Origin: Oncomelania hupensis
Taxonomy: Eukaryota > Mollusca > Gastropoda > Littorinimorpha > Pomatiopsidae
Reading direction: 5' to 3'
Length of the DNA stretch: 64,000 nucleotides
Assembly: GCA_036898135.1 (NCBI GenBank)
Contig: CM072512.1
Location: forward strand, 22,400,234-22,464,233
In this document: in pieces, positions 34,190 to 46,125 of the stretch
Layout of the letters: every line of letters begins with the position of its first letter
How positions within the stretch are numbered: position 1 is the first letter of the stretch
Made by a program: the position numbers and the translations under genes
The notes under the pieces: generated by a model
Seen by the model: the letters and a program-made list of their open reading frames with translations, nothing else
The model's database searches: none
Told to the model about the DNA's origin: nothing

Positions 34190-35470
34190 CCCCAGGCAGA
34201 GTAGTAGGGTGCATTAAAACTGCAAATATTAGCAATATCATCGAGGTGTGCTTGCTTAATAAGGGTCATGTAACATATTGCCCAAGTTTGACATGAGAAT
34301 TTCTAGCAATTGTTTCGTATCATTGAGGTATGCTGGCTTAATTTTGATCAAGGGGATTAGTCATAGGTTATATCATTGGCATCTGTGTAGTACTTTTCCA
34401 TTTCTTCTATATTTCTAGCAGTAGTTGAGCTGACAGCAAAAGCACACCAAATGCAATGTTTGAACGTGTGGGGTATCGAATCATCAATTCATGCATTCTC
34501 TACCTGTATTGTGACATTTATTCGGCTTTGCCACTTTTTTTTTTCCTGAACGGTGAGGCGAGGACGGAGGATAAATGGTGGGTGGATGCAAACTATGAGC
34601 AGGTTTGGATAGAATGTAGTAGAAGGGGAATATTAGCTACATCAGCAAATGTTGAAAGTAATGATTTCACAGGAACAACTGTTTGAATTATTTATATTTG
34701 CACCCATAATGGTAAAACCAGGATAAGCAGGGCATGATACATTTTAGTTAACTGCCCTCAAAATAGTGGGCTAAACAACTGGTACTTGCACGAAAAAATA
34801 GGCGGTACAAAGCGGTTTTAAACAGTTCGGTAAACAGGCCTTTATATATAATAAGTTACATCCAAAACATTAAATAATCTTTTTTGTTTTGTTTACATAA
34901 GCAATAATCTCAATATAGAAGTCTGTACCAAGTCTGTCACATCGCTGGTCCCACGCTACGTAATTGCTCAATCGCACCTATAGTGCTCAGCAGTAGAGAG
35001 AATCAACACAGCGACATTCCGTCCAGATGATGATGATGATGATAATGACTCTCTAGAATATAGAATGCCATGGCTTTTTGGATCAATCCTCTCCTAGACC
35101 AAATTGAGTACCAGCCAAGTTATACATGCGGATGAAATGACTGCAGGAATAATGCACTGATACACTGCCCCGTTACACTGCTCCGCACTTTCTCAAAGTA
35201 CTTTGCCCTACACTTTTTGAGAAAATTGTACACTATTCCTCTCTTAATATCTTGGTATTCAAATTACCAGAATCGTGGTGGTGGTGGAGGTGATAGCGGT
35301 GGTGAGGACAAAGTAGTAAATGGATGATGGTGACGATGATGAAGACGACAGAGATGCAAATGGTAGTGGTGATTCCTCAGCTGGATCAGCAACGACGTCG
35401 ATGGTGTAATTGGTGACGGTGAGGGCGGCAGCGATAGCAATTACGAAACTCACCACAGTTCATTCTTAAC
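34190..35470. other. No recognised feature
   Basis: Unique-looking sequence. The 76-residue ORF at 34456-34686 is unidentified. A small GAT microsatellite lies near 35027-35045. Confidence 0.35.
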
Positions 35471-35479
35471 ACACGCCAC

Positions 35480-35580
35480 ACATTCACACACACACACACA
35501 CACATACAGACAGACACACTGGCGTGCGCGCTCTCTCTCTCTCACATACGCACACACACACACACATGCGCACACATATT
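35480..35580 (+). repeat. CA and CT microsatellites
   Basis: ACACAC blocks flanking a short CTCTCT block. Confidence 0.8.
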
Positions 35581-35889
35581 GTTGGTTTACACACACTCGC
35601 AGTCACACTCTCCCAATCTCAAAACCTCCCCTACTCCGCCCCATCATTGTTTCCGAGAGAGGAGGAGGAGGCGAAGGTCTGCATCCTGGTGGAATGGTGG
35701 AAGCAATCCAATGTTGCTCTGTACTGTGGCCATTATCCACGTGACGGATCGACCGTCCAGCAATCTGTGTCACGATACACTTATTATAATCACCATTCAT
35801 TGTCCTGCCAACAGTCAATCGGACACCTCTGTTTTGATTTTTTTTGGGGTGGGTGGGGGGGGGGGAAGGTGGGGATGAGGGCATATTTA

Positions 35890-36125
35890 TTACTAGAGAC
35901 CTCTGTGTGAACTCTTGTCGCATATGCGTGTGATACTGGACCCATTTGTGTAGACTCTTATTTAACGTGTTCGGGACACTGGCCCTCTTGTGTGTGGACC
36001 GGACTCATTTAACATGTATAACACTGGACTTCTCTGTGTGGACTCTTATTTAACATGTTTGTAACATTGGACTTCTTTATGGGGACTCTTATTTAACATG
36101 TTTGTGACATTAAACTTTGCCAAAT
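35890..36125 (+). repeat. Degenerate minisatellite, about 55-60 bp unit
   Basis: About four units built around GGACTCTTATTTAACATGTTT and CTCTGTGTGGACTC, separated by 55-60 bp. Confidence 0.7.
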
Positions 36126-36189
36126 TTGAATCTAAACGTAGTGTCCGAGCGGTTGAAAGATCCCGGCTGCTATAGCAGTAAATAGCTTA

Positions 36190-36900
36190 TCTCCCAGAAG
36201 GGGTACCGGGGGTTTCTGTATAAATAGTATCCCAACTTTCTGGAAATGTAGTGCTTTAAATTCCAACTGTCGCTATCCTTCTCCTTTGTTCTTTCTCATT
36301 CCTACTATATTCTATCAATCTATTATACTATCTTCTTCGCTAGACCAGTCACCTACCTTTTCTTCTTAAAAACTCTTCAAAAACTCCTCATTTGTGAATA
36401 AGGTCTGTTGGGTCAGCTTGGGAATATATTGGACTGGACGCTTTCTGCCAAATGGTCACTGGGCTTCCTATGATATTATTATTTAGCAATGTAGGCATAT
36501 TCTAATATATGTGTTTTGTTGATATTTTATAATAATGTTTATATTCTATTTTGTTTTTTGTAAACGGGGTTTCAATAAATTAGAGTACAGCCTCGCCTCA
36601 GCGTCTTCTGCGTGGGATGCCTTTATTGTAAGGTGACCGGCTGGTGAAGTGCCTTCAGTGTTACCACTGTGGAGGAACAACGAAGCTTAACGTCTTATTG
36701 CATCAGCGTTAAGGACGATCACCACGTCGCCACCGTGACAATAATGATTATCATCATCATATCAAAGATGAGATCCTACGGATCTCTTACCACTGTGGTT
36801 GTTTCAGCACATCTTTTATACGGATCAGGGGTGAGTCCACGTTGGTCCTGATTCGGCTCCTTGCAATCTGCTGGACCCTGTATTGTAAGCAATGAATAAC
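36190..36900 (+). mobile_element. RP retroposon (older subfamily) carrying a small insertion
   Basis: Begins AGGGGTACCGGGGGTTTC with TATAAATAG, body complete, ending TGTAAGCAATGAATAAC as in the copy at 12835. It is interrupted at 36673-36786. Confidence 0.82.
36673..36786. mobile_element. 114-bp insertion with 12-bp TSD
   Basis: TTACCACTGTGG occurs at 36661-36672 and 36787-36798. The insert has no similarity to the tRNA SINE but ends in an ATCATCAT-containing segment. It is probably a truncated retroposon. Confidence 0.8.
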
Positions 36901-37746
36901 CAACTAATCCACACACAAAAAAAACGTAGCGGAGCGTGACCAACAATCCCCAATGTGTTGCTTTGGATTAGCCAATGGAAACAATGATGTGCCTGTGGTC
37001 TGAAGTGACGCTCAATGACTGCATTAGAGACCCTTCTGCTGACAAAAAATCCGCGATGTTATCAGGGACCTCAATGATCTTTAAAACTGCTTTACACGCC
37101 AATCGGAGAGCTTTCGCCTCAATAATGTGGATTAATAAACTCTTCTATGATCATACTATCTTGTGTATACAAGTATGAACATATGACATCAGACGCATTT
37201 TAATTTTATGTTTGTGATACTGTACTGGACCACTCTGTATAAACTCGTTGAAGTCTTTATTATACAAAGAACACGTCCGTTCGAACTCTTCTTTGACGTC
37301 TGTTACACGATTATCAATAGTCGATTCAGCCCCGATGCTTGAATCTTGACATGAGTAACTCGAATTCGTTTATCCAAGCAACCTGTTCACCCAGCAACAA
37401 GGTAGGAGTCTCGTATGAAGTTTTCCAACTTTATTCAGATCAGCAAACACCAACAACTGCATGCAAGATCGCTTTCCAAAAATCACTTCTCGCAAGCAGA
37501 CACTGCATTACTTATAATTATAGTCTCTCAACAATCCAGAGAAGCTTCAAACATTCCAGAAAGACGCAATAACACCCAAAATAAACTCGTCACCGGAACT
37601 ACGCATTGTCTTAGGTCATAGAACATTCCACAGCTTACAAGCTATCGTCAGATAGATCTGGAATATTCGATCGACAAGTAATTCCAGAAAGTTCTCAATG
37701 CTACTACAACAATATCAATCTAAAACTATCAACATTACACAAATCT
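36901..37746. other. No recognised feature
   Basis: Short ORFs only (for example 37339-37572), none recognised. Confidence 0.35.
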
Positions 37747-37755
37747 TTCTTTAGC

Positions 37756-37985
37756 CACGCCAGCAGATCATCAGGTCTTGCAAAGACCATCCTGCAAGAC
37801 ACAGTGCAAGGAGGTAGAAGAAGAGGGAGACCGAAAAAGAGGTGGGAGGACAACATTCGAGAATGGACTGGTTTGACACTGAGCGAAACAATCGGGGTTG
37901 CTGAGGACAGGGAAAGATAAAGTACGCTGGTTAAACAATCATCTATGGTGCCCCTACGACCTCTGAGTTACGGGATAGGATAGGA
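37756..37985 (+). mobile_element. RTE LINE, 5'-truncated 3' fragment with 9-bp TSD
   Basis: Encodes SSGLAKTILQ, GGRRRGRPKKRWEDNIREW and the GGATAGGATAG tail. TTCTTTAGC flanks both sides (37747-37755 and 37986-37994). Confidence 0.88.
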
Positions 37986-38099
37986 TTCTTTAGCAACAGC
38001 GCAGAATCACATCAAAGGTAAATACACGCTATTATTGCATGCTTTGCAAAACAAAATGTTCGGAAATATCGTGCGCGTCTCGGTCGTAACAACATCTTT

Positions 38100-38540
38100 G
38101 AGACATCTGTCATCTCTGTGGGTATCTATAATTATTTCACTGGACACCTCTGAGTGCACTATTCACAACACAGAATTCCGCTATTTGGACTCTTCTTTTG
38201 ACATAACACAGGACACTTATATTTGGTATCTCTGCAACGTTGTGACACCGAGCCCCCTGATTGAGATTATTGTCATCTTTCACGGTCTTCGTTACACTGG
38301 ACCCCTTTGAATGTCGTTATTAATAGCACATAATTCGCTATTTGGACTATTAATAAGAGTCTTATTCCGCTATTTTGACTCTTAATAAGAGTCTTATTTG
38401 ACATAACCCAGGATACTTCAATGTGAACTCTTATTTGACAAGTTGTGACTCCGAGCCCCTATGTTCAGACGGTTGGTGTCTTGATGGCACTGGACCGACC
38501 TCTCTGTGTGGTTTTTTAAAGACATCTGTATGTGACACTG
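38100..38540 (+). repeat. Degenerate minisatellite, second block
   Basis: Related to 35890-36125: repeats of GACTCTTATTTGACAT, ACACTGGACC, TCCGCTATTTGGACT and CCGAGCCCC at irregular spacing. Confidence 0.6.
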
Positions 38541-38672
38541 CACACATAGCTTATCTGCCTTAGACCACAAGTATACTACAGGCGATCCACAAAGAAACGC
38601 AGGAGAACGTGATCAACAGACACCAATGCGTACAGGTACCCACAGTATTCAACAGCAACCAATCCCATTCCA

Positions 38673-38868
38673 TACCTATTAAAGATCTATCAACGCCCGA
38701 GTGTTGATTGGTGTGCAGATGCCACAATGTTGAAGAACACAATACTGCATGACGGGAACAGTTTCTGTCAAACAGATTAGAATGTGTGGAAAAACATTTC
38801 TACCAGTGCTACTGCTATTAATACTACTATTGCTGGTAAGGCCTACTTCTGCTGAATATTGTGGTGAA

Positions 38869-38954
<86 letters not shown>

Positions 38955-39143
38955 GACTATTACTACTACTACTTTTGTTATGGCAGCTGATTTGTGTTAA
39001 AACTACAATTACTACTACTTTTACTGCAGCTGCTGCATGTGTACTACTACTACCACTACTATTACCTATTGAAGACCTATCAACGCCCGAGTGTTGATTG
39101 GTGTGCAGATGCTATAATGTTGAGGAACACAATACTGCATGAC
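38673..39143 (+). repeat. 81-bp direct duplication flanking trinucleotide repeats
   Basis: The segments 38673-38753 and 39063-39143 are near-identical, each containing CAACGCCCGAGTGTTGATTG and ending ACTGCATGAC, 390 bp apart. Confidence 0.85.
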
Positions 39144-39293
39144 CACTACTACTACTACTGCTGCTGGTGCTGCTGCTGCTGCTGCTGCATATCCTACAAC
39201 ACAACAAGCACTACGACTATTGCTGCATGTCCTGCATCACAACTACTACCGCTGCTACTACTGCTGCTGCTGCTGCTGCTTTTGCTGCTGCTG

Positions 39294-39360
<67 letters not shown>

Positions 39361-39362
39361 CA
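38866..39362 (+). repeat. CTA and CTG trinucleotide tracts
   Basis: ACT repeats (38870-38934) run directly into GCT repeats (38935-38957). A second ACT/GCT series occupies 39143-39190 and 39240-39360. Long Leu, Thr and Tyr ORFs here are artefacts of the repeat. Confidence 0.93.
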
Positions 39363-39443
39363 TGTTTAGAACAGGTGTCGTTGCGTCAAACGACATATTA
39401 GTGTTCCACCTATCACCTGAATCCGCGTGGCACATACAAATGA

Positions 39444-41170
39444 GCAGCAGGTGAAGTTTAAATCACGTTGACACACCGGCAATTTTATTGCCGTGTTTCT
39501 AAAGGTTTCGATGCTATTTTGGTGTTTGCGCTGTGCATTAACTTCACACTGATAACAATGTACTCTTTTTCTTTGTTGTTGTTGTGTGGCCAGTGTCATG
39601 AATTGGCTAGTTTTAACTCTGCTTGTTGACTATTTAGCCATGTGTAGTCTTTGTAACAGTAGAGAGTTAGACTATTACACAGCAGCAATTAAATTACACA
39701 GCAGACCACACACAGCGAGCGAGCCACCCACATCGCAGTGAGTCAGCACTTGAGCTTTGAATCGGACCGTTTTAACCAATCAGAGCAGGCTCAGTGGGTA
39801 GAGCAGTTTTGACTGTGTCAGAGCCTAACACAGTTTGAATCAGTCGTGTGTGAGACGAGGTAGAGTCAACATCTCCACAGCTAGAGAAATCTCTACACTC
39901 ATAGACCAGGAAGCAGGACTTTGAAATCTTAGAATTCTATTTAGTCTCCACGGGCCTGAACTTGTCAAACAGGTAAATGAACACCCTTCTGTTTCATCGT
40001 GATATATTTATATTATTGTTGAAATTATGTTTGAAGAATTTGCTATGCATAAATGTGAATTGTTAATCCGAATTTGCCGTACCACGTGGAAGAGCCGAGC
40101 ACGAGGCGAAACACGACCGGTTGCGCCGCCATGTTGTATCCCGTACGGAACCACTGTTGTTTAACTTATATGTATGTTTGCAGACCAGTGGCTGTACCAC
40201 TGAATGTTTATATTATTATAATTCTGTATGTGTATAGTTAGACACGATTTATATTTATGTATGTATAGGAATTTAGAGTTGAGATTCCAGTGGAACCCGG
40301 AAGTAGCAGAATGTTCGTCGCTTATGTATAGAGATGTGGAGCTATCACTGAGGGCTACTTGGCTTTCAGTGAGACGCTCTGCACAAACCGATTATTCAGG
40401 GTTGTGCAGAATTTCGTCTCTTATATTACAGACGAGCAGGCGAGCTATCCCGAGCTATCCCGAGCTATCCTGTGCACCCCACTCCACAGAAACGACTAGT
40501 TGGTTGAGGAGACTCTGCCGCACAAGCCGGAAAGAGCTACCTTGAAAAACCCCCTACAAGACCCCACAGCGTGGCAAGGGAACCCAACTACACAACGACA
40601 AAGGTGTACCAGAAGCTACCTCACAGAAGGACTTCGCACGCTCCATCTAGCAGTTAAGTGAACACGCCAAGGTGCACTTAAACTGATCATAACAGGACCA
40701 CAGTAGTCCAACTCTTCAGAAACTGTAAAACGGACCACAGTAGTCCAAATCTACATGAAATATTATAGCAAGTGCCCGAGGAAGATATAACAGCTGCCTA
40801 GACTATCAGCGATCGAACTATTAGCAGTGAAAGAGACATTTTAAGTTAGATTAGTACTTAGAGAATCTTGTATAGAGTAGAAGAAATAAATGTGTGATTT
40901 TAACTGTTATCAAGTGGCTGGACTACATATGATTCATAGCCGTGTGAAAGCTAGTGTGACAGTAATCTTTTACCATTTTTCTATCTATTTCTGTACCCCA
41001 ACCTTAACACAGAACGAGCTAAACAAATAAATTTTTAAAGTAATTCATAGGGTGACGTACTAGCAGTTCCCACCGAATAAACGTGAGGGTCCATAATTCC
41101 ATTGTGCAGAGCCCATAAACCCCACGTGACAGCCAGACTTACCTGGAATATTTTGCAATAGGGTGCAATC
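39444..41170. other. Unassigned region, LTR- or SINE-like hints
   Basis: A tRNA-like A-box GGCTCAGTGGGTAGAGC and B-box AGTTTGAATC occur at about 39788-39850. Triple CGAGCTATCC lies near 40440, and paired GGACCACAGTAGTCCAA at 40694 and 40733. TGTCATG at 39594 and TGTGACA at 40961 could be LTR ends but lack a TSD. The 105-residue ORF at 40228-40545 is unidentified. Confidence 0.3.
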
Positions 41171-41900
41171 AGAACGAGCCAAGTTTCGGTGTATCGGTCC
41201 GTTGGAAGCCAAATCTCAAGAACCGCTGAACGGATTTTGGCCACACTTCACAGGACTATTGCCTAGGTTAGTTTCCTTCCTCGCGTCCCATCCTATTTGA
41301 TCAAAGTCACTGGAGACATATTGTTGCTAAACACATTTTGCTCTCTATCTAAAAAAAAACAAAAAAAAACCGGCCGAAGCGACTTTGTTGAATTTTGGTT
41401 TACAGGTACTTCAAACCCATCAGTAGCAGTGAGGTGAGTCGGTCGGTCTATCGCTCCGGATTAATTTTTTGTTTGTGTTCAAACACACTTTTTGCCCTAT
41501 TTCAAGAATAACTGAACCCAAATTCATCATTTTTAATTTGTGTATACTTTAACTACTGCTAAGCATGATATGGGGTGTCGGATAGCGCAATGGTTGGAGC
41601 ACTCGCTACTGTGTCGCAAGTTAAGCACCGTCCAGTGCGGTTGGATGGGTGACCGCAAAACGTGAAGCGACAAATAACAACGCCCCCAGTTGACTCAACT
41701 GTGACTGATTATCTACTCTCTTAAGGGTGGGGAAGGTAAAGCAGCGAGGGAGAGAGGTGGGCATCACTCTCATTACGCTGGCCCAAGATAAGTGTGATCT
41801 CCAACATCACGCTCCCCTACGGCCACAAGGCTATGGGACTACCTTAACTTTACCTAAGCATGATATTTCATACGTATTTGTAATTTTTTAAATGTAAAGG
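41170..41900 (+). repeat. Family B dispersed repeat, split by a SINE
   Basis: Collinear with 12665-12790 plus 13560-13870. The SINE at 41572-41854 interrupts it at TAAGCATGATAT. Confidence 0.65.
41572..41854 (+). mobile_element. SINE with tRNA-like A-box and 5S-rRNA-like promoter, 12-bp TSD
   Basis: The head has TAGCGCAATGGTTGGAGCAC (tRNA A-box-like). It is followed by AAGTTAAGCACCGTC and GGTTGGATGGGTGACCGC, the conserved internal region of 5S rRNA. TAAGCATGATAT at 41560-41571 and 41855-41866 is a perfect TSD. The 5S match covers only the middle of 5S, so this is not a 5S gene. Confidence 0.88.
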
Positions 41901-42887
41901 AATCAATGAATGAAAGGACTCGAGGCATGGCATCGCGTAGCTGCTATTTTTGTCAAGTAGGTTAGGTCAGGTATGGCAGTGCTGACGGTATAGTAGTAGC
42001 CGAGGACCCTACGATGGCTCTTGATCCTTTACAGCCAGATGACCGACCACCTTAGGTGACCATTCATTATGCATCATCACCCTTACTGTATGTGTCTCAG
42101 CTTCACCATTTATTATCATAATAATGCCTCAGCTTCATAGGATCTGATTTTAGTTTAGGCCGTTTGTTTTTGTTATGTCATCAATTAAATTGCGGACCGA
42201 TGCTGTTGTGGCTGCAGGCTTCGATCACATATGCGTTTGCTCTCACATACAGGAGCAGCGATGGCGTCCGATCGCCATGAAGAAATGGCACGATATCGGG
42301 TCAATACAAATTACCCATAATTCAAGAAAACATTGATGTTCATAGCATAATAATAATAATAATACAGGATGCTATTTACGCGCCTTTCCCCAAATCAATC
42401 AGGCTCAAAGCGCGGCGATCTATACCAACATACACGCTCAAATACTGATTTTTAACAAAACAATATTCATGGTCACAAGACAATATCGATGTTCGCAACG
42501 CTCTTCAAGGCATAATAATAATGAATTGCTGGTATTCGGTATGTTCCGATCACATTTGCTTGCCTACAATTGCTCGGTGTAGGCGAAGCTTTGGGATACT
42601 ATTGTAATTGTGTCTATTATGCTATCACTGTATCAGAGCAGCTTACGCCTATTATGGGTTTGTCCACTTACAATTTGTTTTATATACTACGATACATAGC
42701 TTCACATTGATACAACAGACACCAAGAAGTTGCCTTGGACTAAACCTTGAGACAAAACAATCGTCTACAAAGTCTTTTGAGCTGAGACAAGTGGTATTGT
42801 TTAAGATCGGTCCGGGCATCAGATCAGTACTCTGGTATCATTCTTAACCGCAGTGACTAGTCTGTCTTGCTTTGGAAATGATTGTGA
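41901..42887. other. No recognised gene
   Basis: Mixed sequence with a short ATAATA run near 42345. The ORF at 42608-42847 has no recognised product. Confidence 0.35.
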
Positions 42888-42895
42888 TGTTAAGG

Positions 42896-44502
42896 TCCTA
42901 TACTATCCTATACTATCCCATAACACGAAGGTCGTAGGGGCACCACAGATGATTGTTTAACCAGCGTACTCCATCTTTCCCTGTCCTCGGCAACCCTGAT
43001 TGTTTCGCTCAGTGTCAAACCAGTCCATTCTCGAATGTTGTCCTCCCACCTCTTTTTCGCTCTCCCTCTTCTTCTACCTCCTTGCACTGTGCCTTGCAGG
43101 ATGGTCTTTGCAAGACCTGATGATCTGGTGACGTGGCTATACCATCGGAGTTTCCGTTTTTTTTCACCACTGTGAGCAGGTCATCGTGTTGTCCAATGGC
43201 TTGTGTGATGGTCCGTCGGACTTCGTCGTTTGTGATGTGCTGGGTATAGGAAATGCCCAGAAGTCTTCTGTAGCACCTCATCTCCATGCTTTGTATTCTT
43301 CGTTGGAGATCTGCTGTGAGGGTCCATGTTTCGCAAGCATATGGGAAGATGGAGATGACAAGGGAGCGCAGCAGCCTTTCCTTGGAATGTAGACTGATGG
43401 TCCCGTATTTCCAAATTGGCTTCAACCTCGCCAGGGCAGCAGTTGTTTGTGCGATCTTGGAGAGGACTTCCTGTCGGGACCCATTGTCTGTTTCAATGGC
43501 TCCTAAATATTTGAAGCTATGCACTGTGTTGAGGTATTGGCCTTGGACTTTGATGTCCGTGTTGATGCCATTGGTGTTGTTGGTAATCATTTTGGTCTTC
43601 TCTGCACTTATTTCCATTCCATAAGCTCTGGAGGTGGTGTCAAGCCTCTGTACCAGCTGTTCAAGTTCTTGTTCCTCTCCAACCAATCCATCAATGTAAT
43701 CCGCAAAACGGAGGTTGGAGATTGCTCTTCCCCCTATGCTGACTATCTGACATGATGCGCTCTAGGAAGATGTTGAAGAGTGTTGGAGAGAGTAGGCATC
43801 CCTGACGCACACTGATTGTTGTTCTGAACCAGTTTCCGATGGCGCTGTTGTGGAGGACTGCACTGGTACCCTTGTCATACAGGCTTTTGATGACATTAAT
43901 AAATTTAGGGCTGATGTTGTACACTCTTATGTTTGCCCACAGAGCTGCATGCCACACTCGGTCAAACGCCTTTTTGAAGTCTACGAACACATGATCTAGA
44001 TGTTGTTGGTGCTGTAGGTATTTCTCGCTGATTATTCTGAGGTTGAAAATCTGTTCAGTGGTACTTCGCCCTGCCCTGAATCATGCTTGCTCTACAGCTA
44101 TGATTTGTTCAGCTTGGGGTTTCAACCTGTTGAGTATTATTTTCAGGAGGACCTTGCTGGGATGGCTGATGAGGCTGATGGTGCGCTAATTTTCACATTC
44201 CTGAAGGTTACCTTTTTGGGGAAGAGTGGTGACAAGCGACTGGGTCCGTGGTGTAGGCCACTTCCCACTCTGCCAGATCTTACAGATTATGGTGAGGGGC
44301 GTCGATCATCGCTTCTCCTCCTGCTTGAAGCAGTTCCGCGGGTATGTTGTCCACTCCCGCTGACTTCCCATTCTTCAGCGATTGCACTGCTGCCTCAACT
44401 TCTTCTCGGAGAACTGGGAGGATTTCTTCTTCTTCTCTGTTCTCTGGATATGCTAGAACTGATGGGTCTCCGTTTGTGGTTGTAAAGGTCAGAGCAGTAT
44501 TC
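42896..44502 (-). mobile_element. RTE LINE, long 5'-truncated copy with 8-bp TSD
   Basis: TGTTAAGG flanks it (42888-42895 and 44503-44510). Minus-strand coding includes VFVDFKKAFDRVWHAALW, VRQGCLLSPTLFNIFLERIM and a 223-residue ORF (43015-43686) from GEEQELEQLVQRLD through CETWTLTADL. An extended T run near 43156-43164 causes a frameshift before the C-terminus. Other indels make it non-functional. The tail repeats TATCC-like units. Confidence 0.92.
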
Positions 44503-44600
44503 TGTTAAGGCAAAGAGCTTAATGATAGAAAGAGGGGGAACTTGGTACAGAACCGCGAGACGAAAGGTACGAGTAATGCTCCCTTGACGACATGCTGCTA

Positions 44601-44740
44601 ATGGCTCGTGGCAGAAAGTCAAAAGGCGACCGAGTGAAACAGGGCGGTGACTTTTGCACAGCCATCAATTGCCATAATGCCAGATACAAGAAAAGTTTTG
44701 TTGACAAGTCCTTTTTCACATTTCCAAGAGACAAAGAAAG
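44601..44740 (+). CDS. First exon of a THAP-domain protein (candidate)
   Basis: An ATG at 44601 opens 46 codons plus two bases: MARGRKSKGDRVKQ, then DFCTAINCHNARY, then KSFFTFPRDKER, ending AAAG/GTAAAT, a good donor. The C-x4-C spacing with N at the end of the first pair, followed by F-x-FP, is the N-terminal half of the C2CH THAP zinc finger, a DNA-binding fold found in host regulators and P-element-type transposases. The second half, with W and C-x2-H, should lie on a later exon that I could not find in the window. The frame stops immediately after the donor, consistent with splicing. An RTE insertion ends 91 bp upstream. Confidence 0.65.
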
Positions 44741-45492
44741 GTAAATTGCAATTGAAAAACTTCATTTTTTTGTGTTTGTGTAGGCCTAAACTAAGACCGC
44801 TGCAGTGTTGTTAGTGTTAAAACAAACGAAGGGCGGCTTGAATGATTCATGTTATACCTATGTGCTAAATCCAAAACAGTTTGCTTGCTGACAGTTTACG
44901 TTCAACAGGTCGCTCACTGTTTACGTTATTGCTAGGTTGTTTGTGTGTTGTGTTATGTTTATCAGTTTATAGTCCCCTCTCTTCCCATAAGGATTTTCAG
45001 AGAGGAGACTTATTTGCGCTTATATTTCAAAAGTAGATGTCAGATTGGCAGTTTGGCTTCGTCAAACTGCTTATGTTAACCAGTTAAATTAGACTAAATC
45101 TGTTTTCTCCTCGTGATCAAATACTGTGCAAGATAACCCCTTACCTTGGCACAAAAATGGTCCTTGATCTGTTGTAATCCCTTTTCGTTTGAGTGTAAAC
45201 GGGGAAAAAAATGTAATGTAGAAACTCAGTCCTTGTTCTGATATGTGAATTTCTGCGCATTAGATCTATATTGCGTGGAATGTTGTAGTCTAGGTTCTGA
45301 TTGTTCTGTCTGATTAATTAATTATTTTCCATGAAGTGACTGATGTTATTAAGCCAGTGATGTGGGATGTGAGAGGGTTGGGGGTTAGGGGGACACCTGA
45401 TATAAATTAAATTCACACTATTAGTGAAACGTTTTGTTATTGTGCTTTATTGTGATTAATTGATTGAATGACAGAGCTCTCTCTTCCCCCAA

Positions 45493-45534
<42 letters not shown>

Positions 45535-46125
45535 GATTACGGATTTACACAGTTTCGGATAAATGAAACAGTCTGTCATGCATATTTTAATTTAAAAATA
45601 TCTGTCGGTGATTAAAAAATTATAAATTACAGGGCAGAAAACGAACCTATGACATACACACATAAAAGCACCTAATAAATGTCAATAAGTAAACATAAAA
45701 AAAAGACAGCAGTAGCGGAATGTTAATAATAATGATGGTTAAAAGTTTGGTTTTTGCAAACGTTTCCATAAAAATGTTCTTTTGCAATGGCATAGGCTCA
45801 ATAAGTTACCACGCACAGATCATTCATATAGCAGATGATGAAATATAGCCAGCCCGAGCAAAGGGAAATAATCCGTGAGAGCGTCTCGCATTTTTGTCTA
45901 TCACATAATGGAAGTTCCACCTCTTTCCGCAATAAGCTCTTTGGTTAAGGTATGAATCAATTTATAAAGAAAACGAGTAACTACTTTTCTAATGGAATCT
46001 ATACTACCTTTTTAAACCTTTTTATATGAAAAATGTTATGGGGGTTCAATGACTTGACCAATCTGCGGTTGCATTGGTCAAGAAAACGAGGTATAGTATG
46101 AAGAAGGACATAAAAAAATATAAAA
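44741..46125. other. Presumed intron of the THAP candidate
   Basis: No exon is recognised. A TC microsatellite occupies about 45500-45532. Confidence 0.4.

Noticed and set aside
35890..38540. CRISPR-like array of regularly spaced repeats
   Set aside because: Units are degenerate, spacing is irregular, there are no unique spacers of constant length, and the genome is eukaryotic.
38749..39454. Long poly-Leu, poly-Thr and poly-Tyr ORFs
   Set aside because: They are translations of CTA/CTG microsatellites in all frames, with no splice or conservation support.
39594..40961. Solo LTR bounded by TGTCATG and TGTGACA
   Set aside because: No matching TSD flanks these points and no second copy is visible, so it is left unassigned.
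41572..41700. 5S rRNA gene
   Set aside because: Only the internal promoter region matches; the 5' and 3' arms of 5S are absent and the segment is flanked by a TSD, so it is a SINE.
43015..43686. Intact host gene of 223 residues
   Set aside because: Clearly RTE reverse transcriptase sequence, within a TSD-bounded insertion and ending at a frameshift.
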